From the NCBI GenBank assembly GCA_964019135.1, contig OZ025253.1, positions 32,290,548 to 32,354,547 of the forward strand: DNA of 64,000 bases, read 5' to 3'. Source of the DNA: Arenicola marina. Lineage: Eukaryota; Annelida; Polychaeta; Arenicolidae. This document shows, piece by piece, positions 22,330 through 33,257 of the stretch. Each line of letters starts with the position of its first letter. Within the stretch, counting starts at the first letter, position 1. The notes under the pieces are model-generated. The model did no database searches. It was not told where the DNA came from and was given only the letters and a program-made list of their open reading frames with translations. The translations under genes were made by a program, and so were the position numbers.

Positions 22330-22445
22330 AAACTCATACTCACACTGTCAGTGTCAGCCACAGTGACAAAATTGCCAGGGTCAACTGTCACTGACACTGA
22401 CGCAGTGACTGTGTGTGTGTCTGACACAGTGACAGCCCGAGACAG
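22330..22445. repeat. GTCACTGACA-type simple repeat
   Basis: Degenerate short repeats of CACTGTCAGTGTCAG, CACTGACACTGACG and GTGTGTGTGTCTGACACAGTG. The Ser/Thr/Val-rich open frame on the minus strand is a by-product. Confidence 0.7.
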
Positions 22446-22497
22446 TAAAAATGAGTCTCACTGACCACACCGACACGGGTGGCAGGCCATTTGAAAA

Positions 22498-22702
22498 CTA
22501 AGACCATCTTGCCACCCCCTTGCCACTGACAGTGAAAAGAAGGAATAATTCATTTATTAAGATTTATATCGTAGTCAAATGAACCTTTCTCGCAGGCTTG
22601 TACTTCTTCTTCGAATGTTGCAAAGACTCGATTGTCCAAGGTGCTTGAATGATATTACTTAGTCTAATTCAACAAACATCAACCACACCCTACAGACGGC
22701 TT
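22498..22702 (-). pseudogene. Shattered third copy of the Mab-21 exon
   Basis: Two blocks match the minus-strand Mab-21 exon: CACCCCCTTGCCACTGACAG near 22,500 (compare 6,384) and about 22,570-22,702, covering the start of the domain (TTGTACTTCTTCTTCGAATG; compare 6,595). The part between, encoding the Gly-Ser and Glu-x-Asp catalytic motif, is missing. A frame break lies near 22,645. It is a dead remnant of another paralogue. Confidence 0.8.
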
Positions 22703-22927
22703 GCATAAGTTATAACTTAAGGTCGCATTTAAGTTACAGAAGTGCGACCTACAGAACGGAAGTGAGGAGAGAACCGCTTGTTTTGAATTGCCTAGTGTTG
22801 ATAAGCCGACAGGTTTTGGGACGTTACATCTATATTTGACATATTTTCTGGATCGAAGGTATACGAATGAGTCTGGTTGGAATCGTGGTAGATTTAGTAA
22901 CGATATACACTTGCGTACTTGCGTATA

Positions 22928-23720
22928 ATTAGATTATTGATTCTGGTCATGCTCATCTTGTTATTTGTCGATATTTCTGCTGTGTCAGACTGCGTAATTA
23001 CTAATGTCCTCTGATTTGACAGTTTGACGTTTGCTTATAATGTGCCTCAATATCTGCATTTTTACTTTTGCGGTTTCAAGTTAAATAAACGACCAGAATT
23101 GCAACACACAGAGAAATGTTTATTGTTACACTAAAACAGCCAACCAGATTTCAAGCCCACTAATTGTAAAAAAATTCAACTGGGTACCATTTGCATTATT
23201 ATAAAAATCTGACGATACATGCAAATTCTAGACATTAACTGAAGTTCACCGGCATTGATTCGTTTCGCAAATAGTGAAATTCAATAGCTATTTATGTTCT
23301 CGCAAACATATAAGTAAGGAACACACCATCATACGACAGACACACAGTTCGTGCCATGGCTATTACACGATCAAGGGTCTAGAAGGGGTAAATGGCGACA
23401 CGCGACACAGGCATCTTTGAAAAATTGACAATTCAAAATTGACCTCCAAATTCCGCCACTGAGGATCGGAAAAAAATGACATCGACACAGACATTGGCTA
23501 AAAAGACACGGATCGCCGCGACAAATCAACATTCAACACTGATGATGTTGACATAAGACACTGGACCCCTCCTTCTAGATTCCAATGATCCGTTATCAGA
23601 ATGAAGAATAAAGTGCGAAGACGGAAATCACGTTCTTACTTGAGATATACGTAAGATATCGTTTATATGTTACTATATTTCATATACTTTCCGCACATTG
23701 ATCACCAGTACACGATATGC
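22928..23720 (+). repeat. ~0.8-kb low-copy repeat, copy R3
   Basis: Same family and orientation as R1, R2 and R4, more diverged. It carries CACGATCAAGGGTCT and CACTGGACCCCTCCTTC and ends in GATCACCAGTACACGATATG at 23,700-23,719, directly against the GC-rich PXYLP1 exon. Confidence 0.8.
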
Positions 23721-23742
23721 CCACGCCGCCGCCCACGGCCAG

Positions 23743-24028
23743 GGGGACCCCAACCTCTGGGCTGCCAAGAGACCAAAGTCCTACGGGGGTGACGCCTCCC
23801 CCGGGGGCCGGAGGGGTGGCGACTTCGGTGGGGCGAACTCTCCGGGGATGGACGACTTAATCGCGTTGGTTCTGAACGACTGGCGCTCCGCGGAGGGTCG
23901 GGAGGGCGGTGTACCCCCCGGGGAGGGTCCCGCCAACAGCTGGGAGGGTGACGTGGAGTCGCACCTGGCCCGACAGCGCTCCCTGGAGTACTGCAACCCC
24001 CCGGATGACCACATCGCAGCGGAGGAAG
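23743..24028 (+). CDS. PXYLP1: PXYLP1 penultimate exon (2-phosphoxylose phosphatase 1)
   Basis: GC-rich exon ending AAG|GTAAAT at 24,028 with one spare nucleotide. The last ~20 codons read SLEYCNPPDD...AAEE, corresponding to the segment just before the catalytic domain in vertebrate PXYLP1, which also has a YCN motif there. The upstream part is Gly/Pro/Arg-rich and unlike the vertebrate protein. The acceptor is uncertain: CACGGCCAG at 23,742 is the best candidate, CACCAG at 23,706 an alternative. The signal-anchor exon was not found. Confidence 0.68.
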
Positions 24029-24148
24029 GTAAATGGTGACGTCATTACATAATAATATGAACGAGATTTATGTGACCCAGTGATCAAGGTAAGCACTTAA
24101 TTAAATCATGAAAAAATATAATTTATAAATAATATGTTCATTAGGCTT

Positions 24149-24180
24149 GGCCTCAGCTGGCCTCAGCTGGCCTCAGCTGC
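24149..24180. repeat. Triple decamer CCTCAGCTGG
   Basis: Three perfect tandem copies of GGCCTCAGCT inside the PXYLP1 intron. Each holds an E-box-like CAGCTG. Confidence 0.8.
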
Positions 24181-24552
24181 TACCACAACAACCCAACCAC
24201 TCGAAATAACGTGCGTGGTAACGTTATGATTACACATTAATTTTTTTGTCATTAATGTAAAAGTGTATTAGTGTTTTATAATCTATCTAATAGTTTTAGA
24301 TCTGCCACGTGTATTACCATTGATTATTGTATGTTTGTAGATCGTTTATAGACCGCATATATTTTATATTATGTTACCTCTTATATATGTATTTATTATC
24401 TACTGCTTTATTATAATATTTTTTTCATTTTATAGTAAACCTAACACATATGTGATTTAATTGGTTTATTGTATGCCACTAGATCCACCGCGTATTTTAC
24501 TGGGAGTACTGACATTATTGGTAGAGTTTGGGAGAAGGACAGTTGGTTTTTG

Positions 24553-24602
24553 TTGTAATTTCCGGCATGGCACCGCATCTTGTTGCCATGCCGAAAATTA
24601 CA
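24553..24602. other. Intronic hairpin
   Basis: TGTAATTTCCGGCATGGC is followed, after a ~13-nt loop, by the near-perfect complement GCCATGCCGAAAATTACA. It may be a short palindromic MITE remnant; no function is implied. Confidence 0.7.
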
Positions 24603-24955
24603 CAGACATATTATAATACACACATGCTAATTACACAGACATATTATTATATCAAGCTAAAATATCATATCATATAACAAACAAGCAGTATAAAAAAAAT
24701 CAGTTAAAAGTCTTCATGTCTCGATGGGAGAAACTTTTATTTCTTATATCCTAATTGTCATGTATGTGTTAATGTATTACCACAATGTCTTCTCATGTCT
24801 GTGACGCATCAAGGAAGTAAAAAAAAAAAAAAAAAAAAAAACATAAAAAAGACGTATTATAATACATACATGCTAATTACACAGACATATTATACTACAT
24901 ACATGCCAATTACACAGACATATTATAATACATACATGCTAATTTTAACGTTCGA
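24600..24955. repeat. Interrupted ~32-bp tandem repeat in PXYLP1 intron
   Basis: Units of ACAGACATATTATAATACAT with ACATGCTAATT recur at 24,600-24,660 and 24,852-24,950, separated by unique sequence and an A-run of about 22 at 24,819-24,841. Confidence 0.8.
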
Positions 24956-24965
24956 TCTTGCGCAG

Positions 24966-26209
24966 GCGCAGTGCCGGAGGACTTCACGCTGGAGAGCGTG
25001 CACGTGCTTATCCGCCACGGGGACCGGTCGCCGTTCTACAAGCTGCCCAATCAGCAGTCGCCACGTCTCAGCTGCACGCTCAGCGTGTCTGAGAGCGGGC
25101 GCCACAGGAGGCGGCTGGCCGGCTACATGGAGTACATGGGCGGGCCGGGCCAGTCCATCCCCCACAGCCGACGGCTGGGGCTGGCCCCCCGCACCGACCC
25201 CTGCATGGGGGCCCAGCTGACGGGCAAGAGGCTGATCCAGCACCTAGCAGGTGGCGCCGCCCTGCGGCAAATCTACGTGGACCAGCTGGGATTACTCCCG
25301 GAAGCCCGCCTGGATCCCGCTCTCATCTACTTCCGGACGACCGACTATTCCCGGACATTCCAAAGCGGGTTGGCCTTCCTGTACGGCCTGCTCCCGAGTT
25401 TCGATTTCTCTCGCCTGGCCGTGCACATGGCGAACGAGATTAGCTTCTGCCTGAAGGAGACGAGCGGGGTGTCGTGCCACTGCCCGGCGGCCTACCACCA
25501 GAAGGACGTCGCCAATAAGGAAACCCAGCAGCTGCACGACAACGCCACGACCAGACTCCTGGGCCAGGTGAAGAAGGAACTGGCCGAGGTTTTCGGCGTG
25601 GACAAGGGCAAGATCCCTTGGATTGGCGCCATCATCGAGGTCCTCATGGGCTACGTGTGCCATGAACTGCCGCTGCCATGCCGCGATACGAACCGTAACC
25701 TGGACAACGCGGCCGGCGACGACCACTGCGTCACGTGGCCCATGGTCCAGCGCATGTGGCGTTACCTGGACGAGCACGGGCGGGCGGTCGTCAATGGTTA
25801 CGCCAATCAGAAGTACGCCCGCATCATCACCCACCCTCTCCGGCGCGAGATCGCCCAGCGCATGCTCAACCTCAGCCAGCACCCGGAGCGCACGGATCAC
25901 CCGCGGCTCATCCTCTATTCCGGACACGACCTCACCGTGTCCTCCCTGGCCAAGGCCTTCGGGATCCACGACGGCCATTGGCCTCCCTACGGATCCAGAA
26001 TTGTCATGGAGCTCTATTCGACCAATCATCGCGCTCAATACTTCATCCGGGTGCTATTTAACGGTAGAGACAAGACCGGACAGCTGAGGTTCTGTCCCGA
26101 GTCCGATCTCGTACACGGATTGTGTCCCTTGGATAATTATGTCTACCATGTCCTGTACAAGGATCTGGAATATTTTAACAAGTCCACTTTTGCTGAAGTC
26201 TGCTCCTGA
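24966..26209 (+). CDS. PXYLP1: PXYLP1 catalytic exon (2-phosphoxylose phosphatase 1)
   Basis: Encodes about 412 residues of a histidine acid phosphatase. The signature LIRHGDRSPFY lies at the start, with the nucleophilic His and its Arg partners. The acid/base pair His-Asp is in YSGHDLTVSSL near residue 316. The C-terminal LCPLDNYV matches the PXYLP1 family. Known members dephosphorylate 2-phosphoxylose in the glycosaminoglycan linker tetrasaccharide in the Golgi. The length fits the catalytic part of the ~480-residue vertebrate enzyme. The acceptor is CTTGCGCAG at 24,965; GCGCAG at 24,971 is an in-frame alternative six bases on. Stop TGA at 26,207. The GC-rich coding sequence is unlike its surroundings, and the frame is intact. 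Confidence 0.9.
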
Positions 26210-27398
26210 TCGTCGAGTCCGGATCGTCATTTTTGTTTTGTGTGCAAAATGAGGAAAATCCTCTCTCCTTGGTTCGTCGCTTTGAATGCTGATGTACTGT
26301 AGAATTGGCAACATTCCAGCACGATCCAGGGATAGATCAGCGCTATTCACGACCTGATTAGATTAGTAAAGAGATAATGTTTGCTCCAACATTTTAGATG
26401 TCCTGTATTTCTCTTCGGTGCCCACTGTCATGATCTAGTTCACAGGAACCTTGTATTGCAAGGATAATCCCTTGGTATCTGGTATCATCGTCATCATGTT
26501 TAGGGATCTGGAGAGGATTTCGCTCAAACAATGCGATGAACTGTCGTAAGCTGAAGTTTCGTTTCGTCTCCTGAATGTTCCGGAAGATCTTTCACTCTCG
26601 ATCGTCGCGTCACTTCGGCAGAATGCGCTGTGGTCAGCACGCCGTAGCAACTGTCGTACACTCGTGTGCTTTGTCGATCATGTTTCCTGTAGATGGAATA
26701 ATCTCGCCAATCCGTAGTCACTTACTGTGACAATATCTGAATTGTATCGTATTTTAGTCAATCTGCGGCTCTTGGGGGTTTTGCCCAAGCCGCCAAACAA
26801 GGGTTTTGCTCCTAGTATAGAGAAAGCGACCAAGCAGCCTGCATTTATTTTCCTTCCCCAGCTTCGAACCGACGACGGGGGGTACCCTTACCATACACAT
26901 CAGTCTCCCAACACGCTGGAGTTGGTTCGACCGTGTATTTCTGCTCTGCAACCATGTGATAAAATGCTCCCATTTAACGGCCTGACTGTTCACATCGGCA
27001 AGTGTATTCTATGATTATGTTCATCGTCAATGTGGGGTCAAAGACTTCAAATACCTCACCTCCTCCCATCAGGTGCGGGTGCAGGTTGCAGAATCGGGTG
27101 GCTGACTGGGTCACAAAGGGCAACAATATTCACTTTTCCACACAGCAATTTGCCGAATTGCCATTGTGTGTATGTTCCGGCGTGTAGAGTTATACAAATG
27201 TTATTGTCGCAATTGCTATTTATGCCGTTTTATTTTATAGTATATTGAGCAATAGAAACTGGCGTATGTAATAAAGTTAGTTAAAATCTTATATTTCTAA
27301 TTTAAAATGTATCTCAAAAATATAGTTTGACAAAAAATGTTTGATTTTTATTGATCGCCAATGTATGACTACTTATTCAATATCCTTATAAAGACTAT
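26210..27398. other. PXYLP1 3' flank
   Basis: Probable 3' UTR and intergenic sequence. A possible poly(A) signal, AATAAA, lies at about 27,270. No other gene is supported. Confidence 0.45.
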
Positions 27399-27815
27399 GG
27401 GTGTGTTCGAGTTACCTGAAACCGTTTTTGAAACCGGCTTCCACGGTTTGCCCACATAAAGGCGAACGCATCGTTTCATTTGTTTACAGTTTTAGCATCT
27501 ATTTAGGCTTACAGATGGCTATGTGCTTATGAAGTTATGTCAGCACAAATATGCCGTCTGTTTCCTGTTCTGCACGCGATTGGACTGTCCGTTAATAAGT
27601 TAGTGTCATGCGTTTGTCCATAAGTCTATATTCATTACACTTATGATTAACTTTGGTGTATGTGTTGATTGAACTGACTGTTCCGTGGAACCGAAACCGT
27701 GAAACCAGCTCTCTCGACGGTTTCACGGTTTCGAGCAAACCGGTTTTGGTTCTTCTCCTGTCGAACAATCAGTTCGGCAAACCGGTTTTGGGTTTCATGT
27801 AAATCGAACACGCCC
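27399..27815. mobile_element. 417-bp MITE with GGGYGTGTTCGA ends
   Basis: Left end GGGTGTGTTCGAGTTACCTG and right end, read in complement, GGGCGTGTTCGATTTACATG form clear TIRs. AAACCGGTTT-like palindromes fill both ends. Flanking TAT may be the target duplication. Non-coding. The ends resemble hAT-type MITEs, but the short target duplication does not settle the class. Confidence 0.75.
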
Positions 27816-28737
27816 TATATGATACGGGGTGGTTTTCTCTGGTTGCGGAATAGGTTATGGCACGCAATTTATAATAACATATATCACTTTATCAAACCAG
27901 TCATCATGTGTGCATCATCTCAAAAACTCTCCATGTATGTGAACTGCACCCACATAGCATTTTTGTCCATGGGTTCAACTCTTTAAATCCTTCAAAGTGT
28001 AATAATGGCGTTATGCTATTATTGCATAATTGCACATATGTAGTGTGCAATGAGTAAAATAGCATGTTGTTTAAGACCTGATTGCCAGAATTGTGGATGT
28101 TATGTCGGAAAGTGTGGCTCTCTCATGCGCTACGTCTTCAGACTTCCGACATGGCGGCCTGTGTTTGTGTCTTTTGACATGAGTGTTGCATATGATAATA
28201 TAATTGCATTCATTTATGGCAGTATTAACGCGAACAAGATCAGACAATGTTTTGAGTTTGGGATCCTTATTGTTATCCATGTAGGTGGAAAATTGCTGTA
28301 TGAGTATATTTATCTATTCACAAATTGTCTTTGTTTGCAATTTTCCTGTGTGAAAGGACGTTTGTGTGGTGATAGTGTTGCATATTCATTATGGCTTTAA
28401 TTACGCCATCAGTCCTTTCAGTCACGTGGTGTCGGCTATTGTTCACACCGTGTCATGTCGTGCATTGTCTGCAGTGTACACTCACTCGCTCACGTACAAG
28501 AAATAAAACGATCCTATACGCAACAATATTCTATACGCAACTGTCTAAGATACCCATAAGACGGGCGGATCGAGAACCAGCGACGAATGAGTTTTCATTG
28601 AAGCTATGAAACCTAAAGCGTTTGTGTCCAAAACGACATATTTTCCATACCCTGATAATGGAGTAATCATCGATTGAATCCTAACTTCTGCCCCAGTCAT
28701 AGAGGTAAGACTTTCCAGTTGGTGATGACGTCACGGC
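27816..28737. other. No gene recognised
   Basis: AT-rich sequence with short open frames only, no splice-supported exon and no family I recognise. Confidence 0.45.
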
Positions 28738-29035
28738 AGAAGTTTGAACGCTTCAAGAATGGGATATTGTAGTTTCTTCTTTCTAGTTATTGTTAATTTC
28801 CCAGTAGTTAATAGTAAATTGTAGTTCCACGCCCAGTCGCCAGGTGGTAACACCACGACAGCGACTGAGGGCATTTCCCACTTGCCCACCCGCGGTTACA
28901 GCCCATGCCTGTAGTTTTTCGCTTTCAAGATCACACATGCACGTTCTACAGGCGAATTAATCAATGAATTAGAAATCACTCCAAATATATTGGCCTGTGT
29001 TTACAAGCACGTGTATAGCAATGATAACAAGGTTG
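28738..29035 (+). repeat. Direct repeat, left copy, flanking a LINE ORF1 fragment
   Basis: Shares CGCTTCAAGAATGGGATATT, CAGTCGCCAGGTG and ACATGCACGTTC with 29,870-30,243 in the same orientation. The two copies bracket the ORF1 fragment. They could be repeated LINE 5' UTR units or a flanking tandem duplication. Confidence 0.85.
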
Positions 29036-29273
29036 CCGGTGGCGGCTTGCACATGCGTTCACTGTAGGTCAGACACGAAGTATCTTGTGGCAAACACGAA
29101 ATATTAGCCGTCTGTAGCCAACTATACATGACTGAAAACATTCCGAAATTTCTTCTGAAGGGGTAGAAAACGAAAAAGAACTAGAAGTGACGGCGTAAAA
29201 ACACAAACAACTCAAGAAATCGTTTGAAAATTCAAGTGTGCTGGTCCTATCCCCGCCATCTTACTTGACGACA

Positions 29274-29790
29274 AAATGGGGGATGTCAACAATACAGATC
29301 GCAACGACACCCTGTCGATCGCCGACCTTCAGCAGAAACTTGACACCTTAGATCAAAATCGCCCGGATCAGCTAATCTTACTGTCAGCCGAAACAGAAGA
29401 CATGACTGGAAGCACAAGTGAGTTACGTGCCCTTGTAATCCTTATGAAGACGGAGTTAGACATCCTAAAAGCACTAACGTGTAAACAAAACGATGAGATC
29501 ACCTACCTATCGGGAAGGTCTGCTTGACTTGCAATCACGATCAATGAGGGATAACGTGCTAATTCATGGAGTCCAGGAGGACAAAGACGAAAACTGTGAG
29601 CAAAAGATAAGGAATATTTTGCTCAAAGAGGGATTTAGGAACCCAAATCTATCCTTCGAACGGGCCCACAGAATAGGGCCACGCTCACCGGGGGGATGCA
29701 AGCCGAGACCAATCGAAGCTGTCCTCATCATAGCCTGAAAACAAGACATTACAGTCGTAAGACAGATAGGGGATGGGACGACATAGTAAC
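29274..29790 (+). pseudogene. L1-like ORF1 fragment
   Basis: Begins ATG at 29,274 and encodes a heptad-rich coiled coil (starts MGDVNNTDRN, ends KQNDEITYLS). A frameshift near 29,505 leads into LLDLQSRSMRDNVLIHGVQE and FERAHRIGPRSPGG, the RRM-type centre of L1 ORF1 RNA-binding proteins. It stops before the C-terminal domain. Its protein resembles the ORF1 remnant at 35,677, suggesting one LINE family. Confidence 0.75.
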
Positions 29791-29869
29791 GTCTGAACTC
29801 ATCCGCCCCGGCCTCTGTTAGCAATACCTATTTTGCGCAAAATATCGAAGCACTCACCTGTTACGCTTC

Positions 29870-30243
29870 AAGAATGGGATATTTTAGTTTCTTCACCGGC
29901 TGTCCGTATTTCCGTCAATACAGCTTATTTCTAGTTATTGTTAATTTCCCAGTTGTCAATAGTAAATTGTAGTTCCACACCAGTCGCCAGGTGATAACAC
30001 CACGACAACGACTGAGGGCATTTCCTACCTTGCCCACCCGCTGGTACAGCCCCTGTCTGTAAACAGTTGACAGCTGCATTTTCTGCAAAAACACTGTATT
30101 TTCTCTTTTCATTTGGGCTGAAGCTGTTCGCTTTCGAAATCACACATGCACGTTCCACAGGCGAATTAATCGATGAACTAGATATCACTTCAAAAATATT
30201 GGCCTGTGTTTACATGCACGTGTATAGCAATGATAACAAGCCT
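29870..30243 (+). repeat. Direct repeat, right copy
   Basis: About 85-90% like 28,738-29,035 by eye, with two extra inserts (for example around 29,895-29,930). It ends with TGTATAGCAATGATAACAAG, shared by both copies. Confidence 0.85.
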
Positions 30244-31425
30244 TCCGTAGCGTACCCATAGGTAGTGACCCTGTTTCTAATTAATTGACAGGAGGAATTA
30301 AATGTCGTTTTTATAATGTCAACTCCCACCGAAAACACACTTATCGGCGACAAGATAACAATAGCGCGAGCGGGGCGTTAAGCAATTTTATTGGCCCTGA
30401 CATAAAGCTGTAACAGCCCGCCAGGTTTCGTTATCCAATAAGGACGGATAGTAAAAAATGAAGGGCTTCAACAAGTTGACGAAGGGCCAATAAAAAACCA
30501 AACGTTGCTGTTTTGCGGTATTTAAAACCTTCACCTTGGTGGGGGTTTCGACGTCAGAGCTAGCCTATTTCGTGCAGTTAACACTCACGCAACCAACCAA
30601 TGTGTCCAAGATACCTCCCCAAATGGTCTTTAACGTAATAATGTAGATGGCAAATTGTAGTACGAGCAGCTTTAACTCGTATATAACTGGCACTTGAAAT
30701 GAGGCGTAATTTTGACGGCGTATGGACAACCAAGCAGATCTAATCTACAGCATGATGTAGACTTCGGACATAACGGCGCCAATATTTGAAATGCAAACTA
30801 GCAGCTCTGGAATGATGAACGGTCGTGACGTCATCACTAAGTCGTGACGCAATGTCCGTTATCTTCTAACGGGAGCCCGGTATATCCTGTGAGCACGTTA
30901 TGATGGAGAATTGATGAACGAGTCTCCCTTGGGTGGTTGGTAAGCGGCCTGCACCGCAGATGAACAGGTCCCGGGTTTGCGTCTTTCATCCAACCGCATT
31001 TCATTGTCAAGGGATGTTCAGATGTTAACATGCGCACGCACAAACACAGCATAAAACACTCAGCACTGAATCTCATTTTTCTTAGTTCGCCTTTCGGAAC
31101 GGGTTTTATTCAGTTAGCGACGTGCAACTCATGAAAGGCACCAATTATCATCATAATGCATGCAACTAAAGTTCAGGATTTGTATGTAATTTTTAAAGAG
31201 CGTGAAAACTCTAGAGTATCACTAATTTTTAATGTATTTATCCTCACTCATGAAACACGACTGTTATATTCCGCCCTTTTAATATGACGCCTGTTAACCG
31301 TAAATAAATAGTTTAGCTTGGTGCGCACGGAAACTGCCGAGCACGTGCCGAGTAGTGCCGAAGTCCGCGAGACGTCAGTTCTAGAACACAAACTCCGGAA
31401 TCCGTATCCAGAAAGGTAAACAAAC
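30244..31425. other. No gene recognised
   Basis: Contains a weak tRNA-like segment near 30,935-30,985 (see rejected items). A core promoter for the gene starting at 31,426 could be here, but no clear TATA or initiator was seen. Confidence 0.4.
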
Positions 31426-32442
31426 ATGGCGTCCAGCGATTCCAACAGCGAAAGTTCTCACTATAGTTTGGAAGATTGGAGTGATTTTGAGTCGGATACC
31501 TAACGAAATGATACAGCAACTAGATCTGCAAGTGTTGATACATTCTTGGGTTCACAGCCTTACATGTATGAACCCCAAGCAAAGCCTAAAAATCCGGAGG
31601 AATCCCGAAAGCGTACGCCAATGCGTGTCCAGATGAATGATGGATCCCGCGACCGTCCAGGCAACATGCAACGGTTAGTACTTATCTATTTATGTTATTT
31701 GGCCCCTCACGATCTATTTACGTTGTGCAATAACGCATGGTTTTGTAGAGAAGTCTAAGTTCTTATTCTTGGTCCGAAGTTTGCTTACACTGCTCACAGT
31801 AGCTGAAGAAATATTTAGTTTATAGGTCATTTTCGGAACTGTATAAAGTAAACCGAATCATATTTAGAGTTGGAATATTGTTTAAATAATTTTCCTTTCA
31901 TTTAATTAGGTGTCAGTGTGGCCACTGCCAAGCTTTAAATGCAGATGACTGCATATGCTGCACAGAGATCTCACAGGTGTGGCGGAAAGTGGAAGACTAT
32001 ATAATGATCGAGAGGGTCGGCAGGAAAAAATCAAATGCATATCGGAACATCCAGGCTTCAGAACAGGCTGCTAAGACCAGTATGTTCTGGAGATAGCATA
32101 CTATGCGAATCGACAGAAGCATGGCAACATGCAATATTCACTTCAAGAGTGAGTTTTCTATTTATTTATAATAATAAACATATTTTGGCATTAAAATTTA
32201 TTGATGGAGTTTAACTTATTCACTTTGTGTTTTTTTGTGTGGCCTGCTCAGTGGGAATGACAATTTGCGTTTCTTCTGATTCTTTGAAATGCAGATATAC
32301 AGCTTATCGCCAGCTGGCGAGGTGGTGCCGGGGATACTTGGGAAAGAAAGTCAGAGTGCATTTGCCAGCATGTGGTATAGCTGCCATCGGCCATACCTTC
32401 CCATCAGAAAGAGAGTACACAGGATTTAAATGGGCAGAGTGA
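31426..32442 (+). pseudogene. P2X7-ballast-type protein, three exons, disabled
   Basis: Exon 1 (31,426-31,673) starts AAACATGG and encodes MASSDSNSESSHYSLEDW; donor CG|GTTAGT. Exon 2 (31,910-32,148) encodes CQCGHCQALNADDCICCTEI, the cysteine-rich core of the P2X7 C-terminal ballast domain, then CISEHPGF and DQYVLEIAYYANRQ. Exon 3 (32,295-32,442) gives YTAYRQLARWCRGYLGKKVR and ends YTGFKWAE. Splice phases fit. Stand-alone ballast-domain proteins without the channel are common in invertebrates. Three lesions are seen: an in-frame TAA in exon 1, a one-base loss in an A-run in exon 2, and a TAA before DQYVL. Either a young pseudogene or sequencing errors. Confidence 0.78.
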
Positions 32443-33101
32443 TGTGGAATCCTGCCAAAACATGGATACTATCTTAAAATACAGGATGGAGTAGATTCAT
32501 ATTTTGTATTTTCGTATGACATGTGATATAAATTATAAGATGTGTATATTCTGTTTCATTAAACAATAGAAGAGTAGCTTATCTCGGCATAGTATACCAA
32601 GGTTATGCACATATTGCTCTGATATACATGTATCACTCAACGGTGCTGATTTCAACAAAATAAAATGGGCAGTCATTGTAAAGTTTAACCAGCTTATTGC
32701 TTGTTTATTTCAGTCGTTGATACAGTCACATAACAGTTTCATGTCACATTTAACCAATACATGAATCTTGTTAAAAGTAAGCAATGTAATGACAATACAT
32801 TGCTTCTATCTAATGTATTGGAGGCCTCCATGTACCAATGTATTCTTAGCCGCATATTATACCATTTTATACACAATAACGACATGAAGTACTATGCAGT
32901 GCCATATATAATATATATTACATATTAAATCCTTGCATGTTAGATCATTCAGTTTACACATTTGTTCATGAAACCTTTCATGCATGCAGTTTTTATGTCA
33001 TATCCCAACAAATCTTAAAGTGAAACATTTCATTCCCAAATAAATCTTACGTAATTTTTTCAAAAACCTTCTTCAAATGATACCTGGCATATTTAATAAC
33101 T
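32443..33101. other. No gene recognised
   Basis: AT-rich 3' flank of the ballast-type gene. An AATAAA-like string does not stand out close to the stop. Confidence 0.4.
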
Positions 33102-33257
33102 TCATAACTGGGCCAACTTGGATGCCTCCTTGTGTGAGTCTGATGCAAAACCTTCAATACTATAGCTGCCACCATCTTCATCTTCTCCATCAGAACTATC
33201 TCCTGCTGTCCCCTCTGCAGAACATCCCACATTCTGAACCTCTGATTCAGATAAGAT
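33102..33257 (-). CDS. Possible terminal exon of an unknown minus-strand gene
   Basis: A good acceptor ATTTTCCAG at 33,258 opens a 51-codon frame to TGA at 33,102. It is acidic and Ser/Gly-rich (AGDSSDGEDEDGGSYSIEGF). A second frame across the same stretch ends EVIKYARYHLKKVF. No upstream exon was located and no family is recognised. Confidence 0.3.
   Translation of the reverse strand: MLSESEVQNVGCSAEGTAGDSSDGEDEDGGSYSIEGFASDSHKEASKLAQL

Noticed and set aside
25292..26038. 248-codon minus-strand open frame over PXYLP1
   Set aside because: Antisense shadow of a GC-rich coding exon.
26850..26940. Possible tRNA or SINE on the minus strand (GGTTCGAAGCTGGGG)
   Set aside because: B-box-like only; acceptor and D arms do not pair convincingly.
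30930..30990. tRNA-like segment (TTGGTAAGCGGCCTGCACCG followed by a B-box-like GGTCCCGGGTTTGCG)
   Set aside because: No cloverleaf could be built with confidence and no second copy was found; at best a tRNA-derived SINE head.
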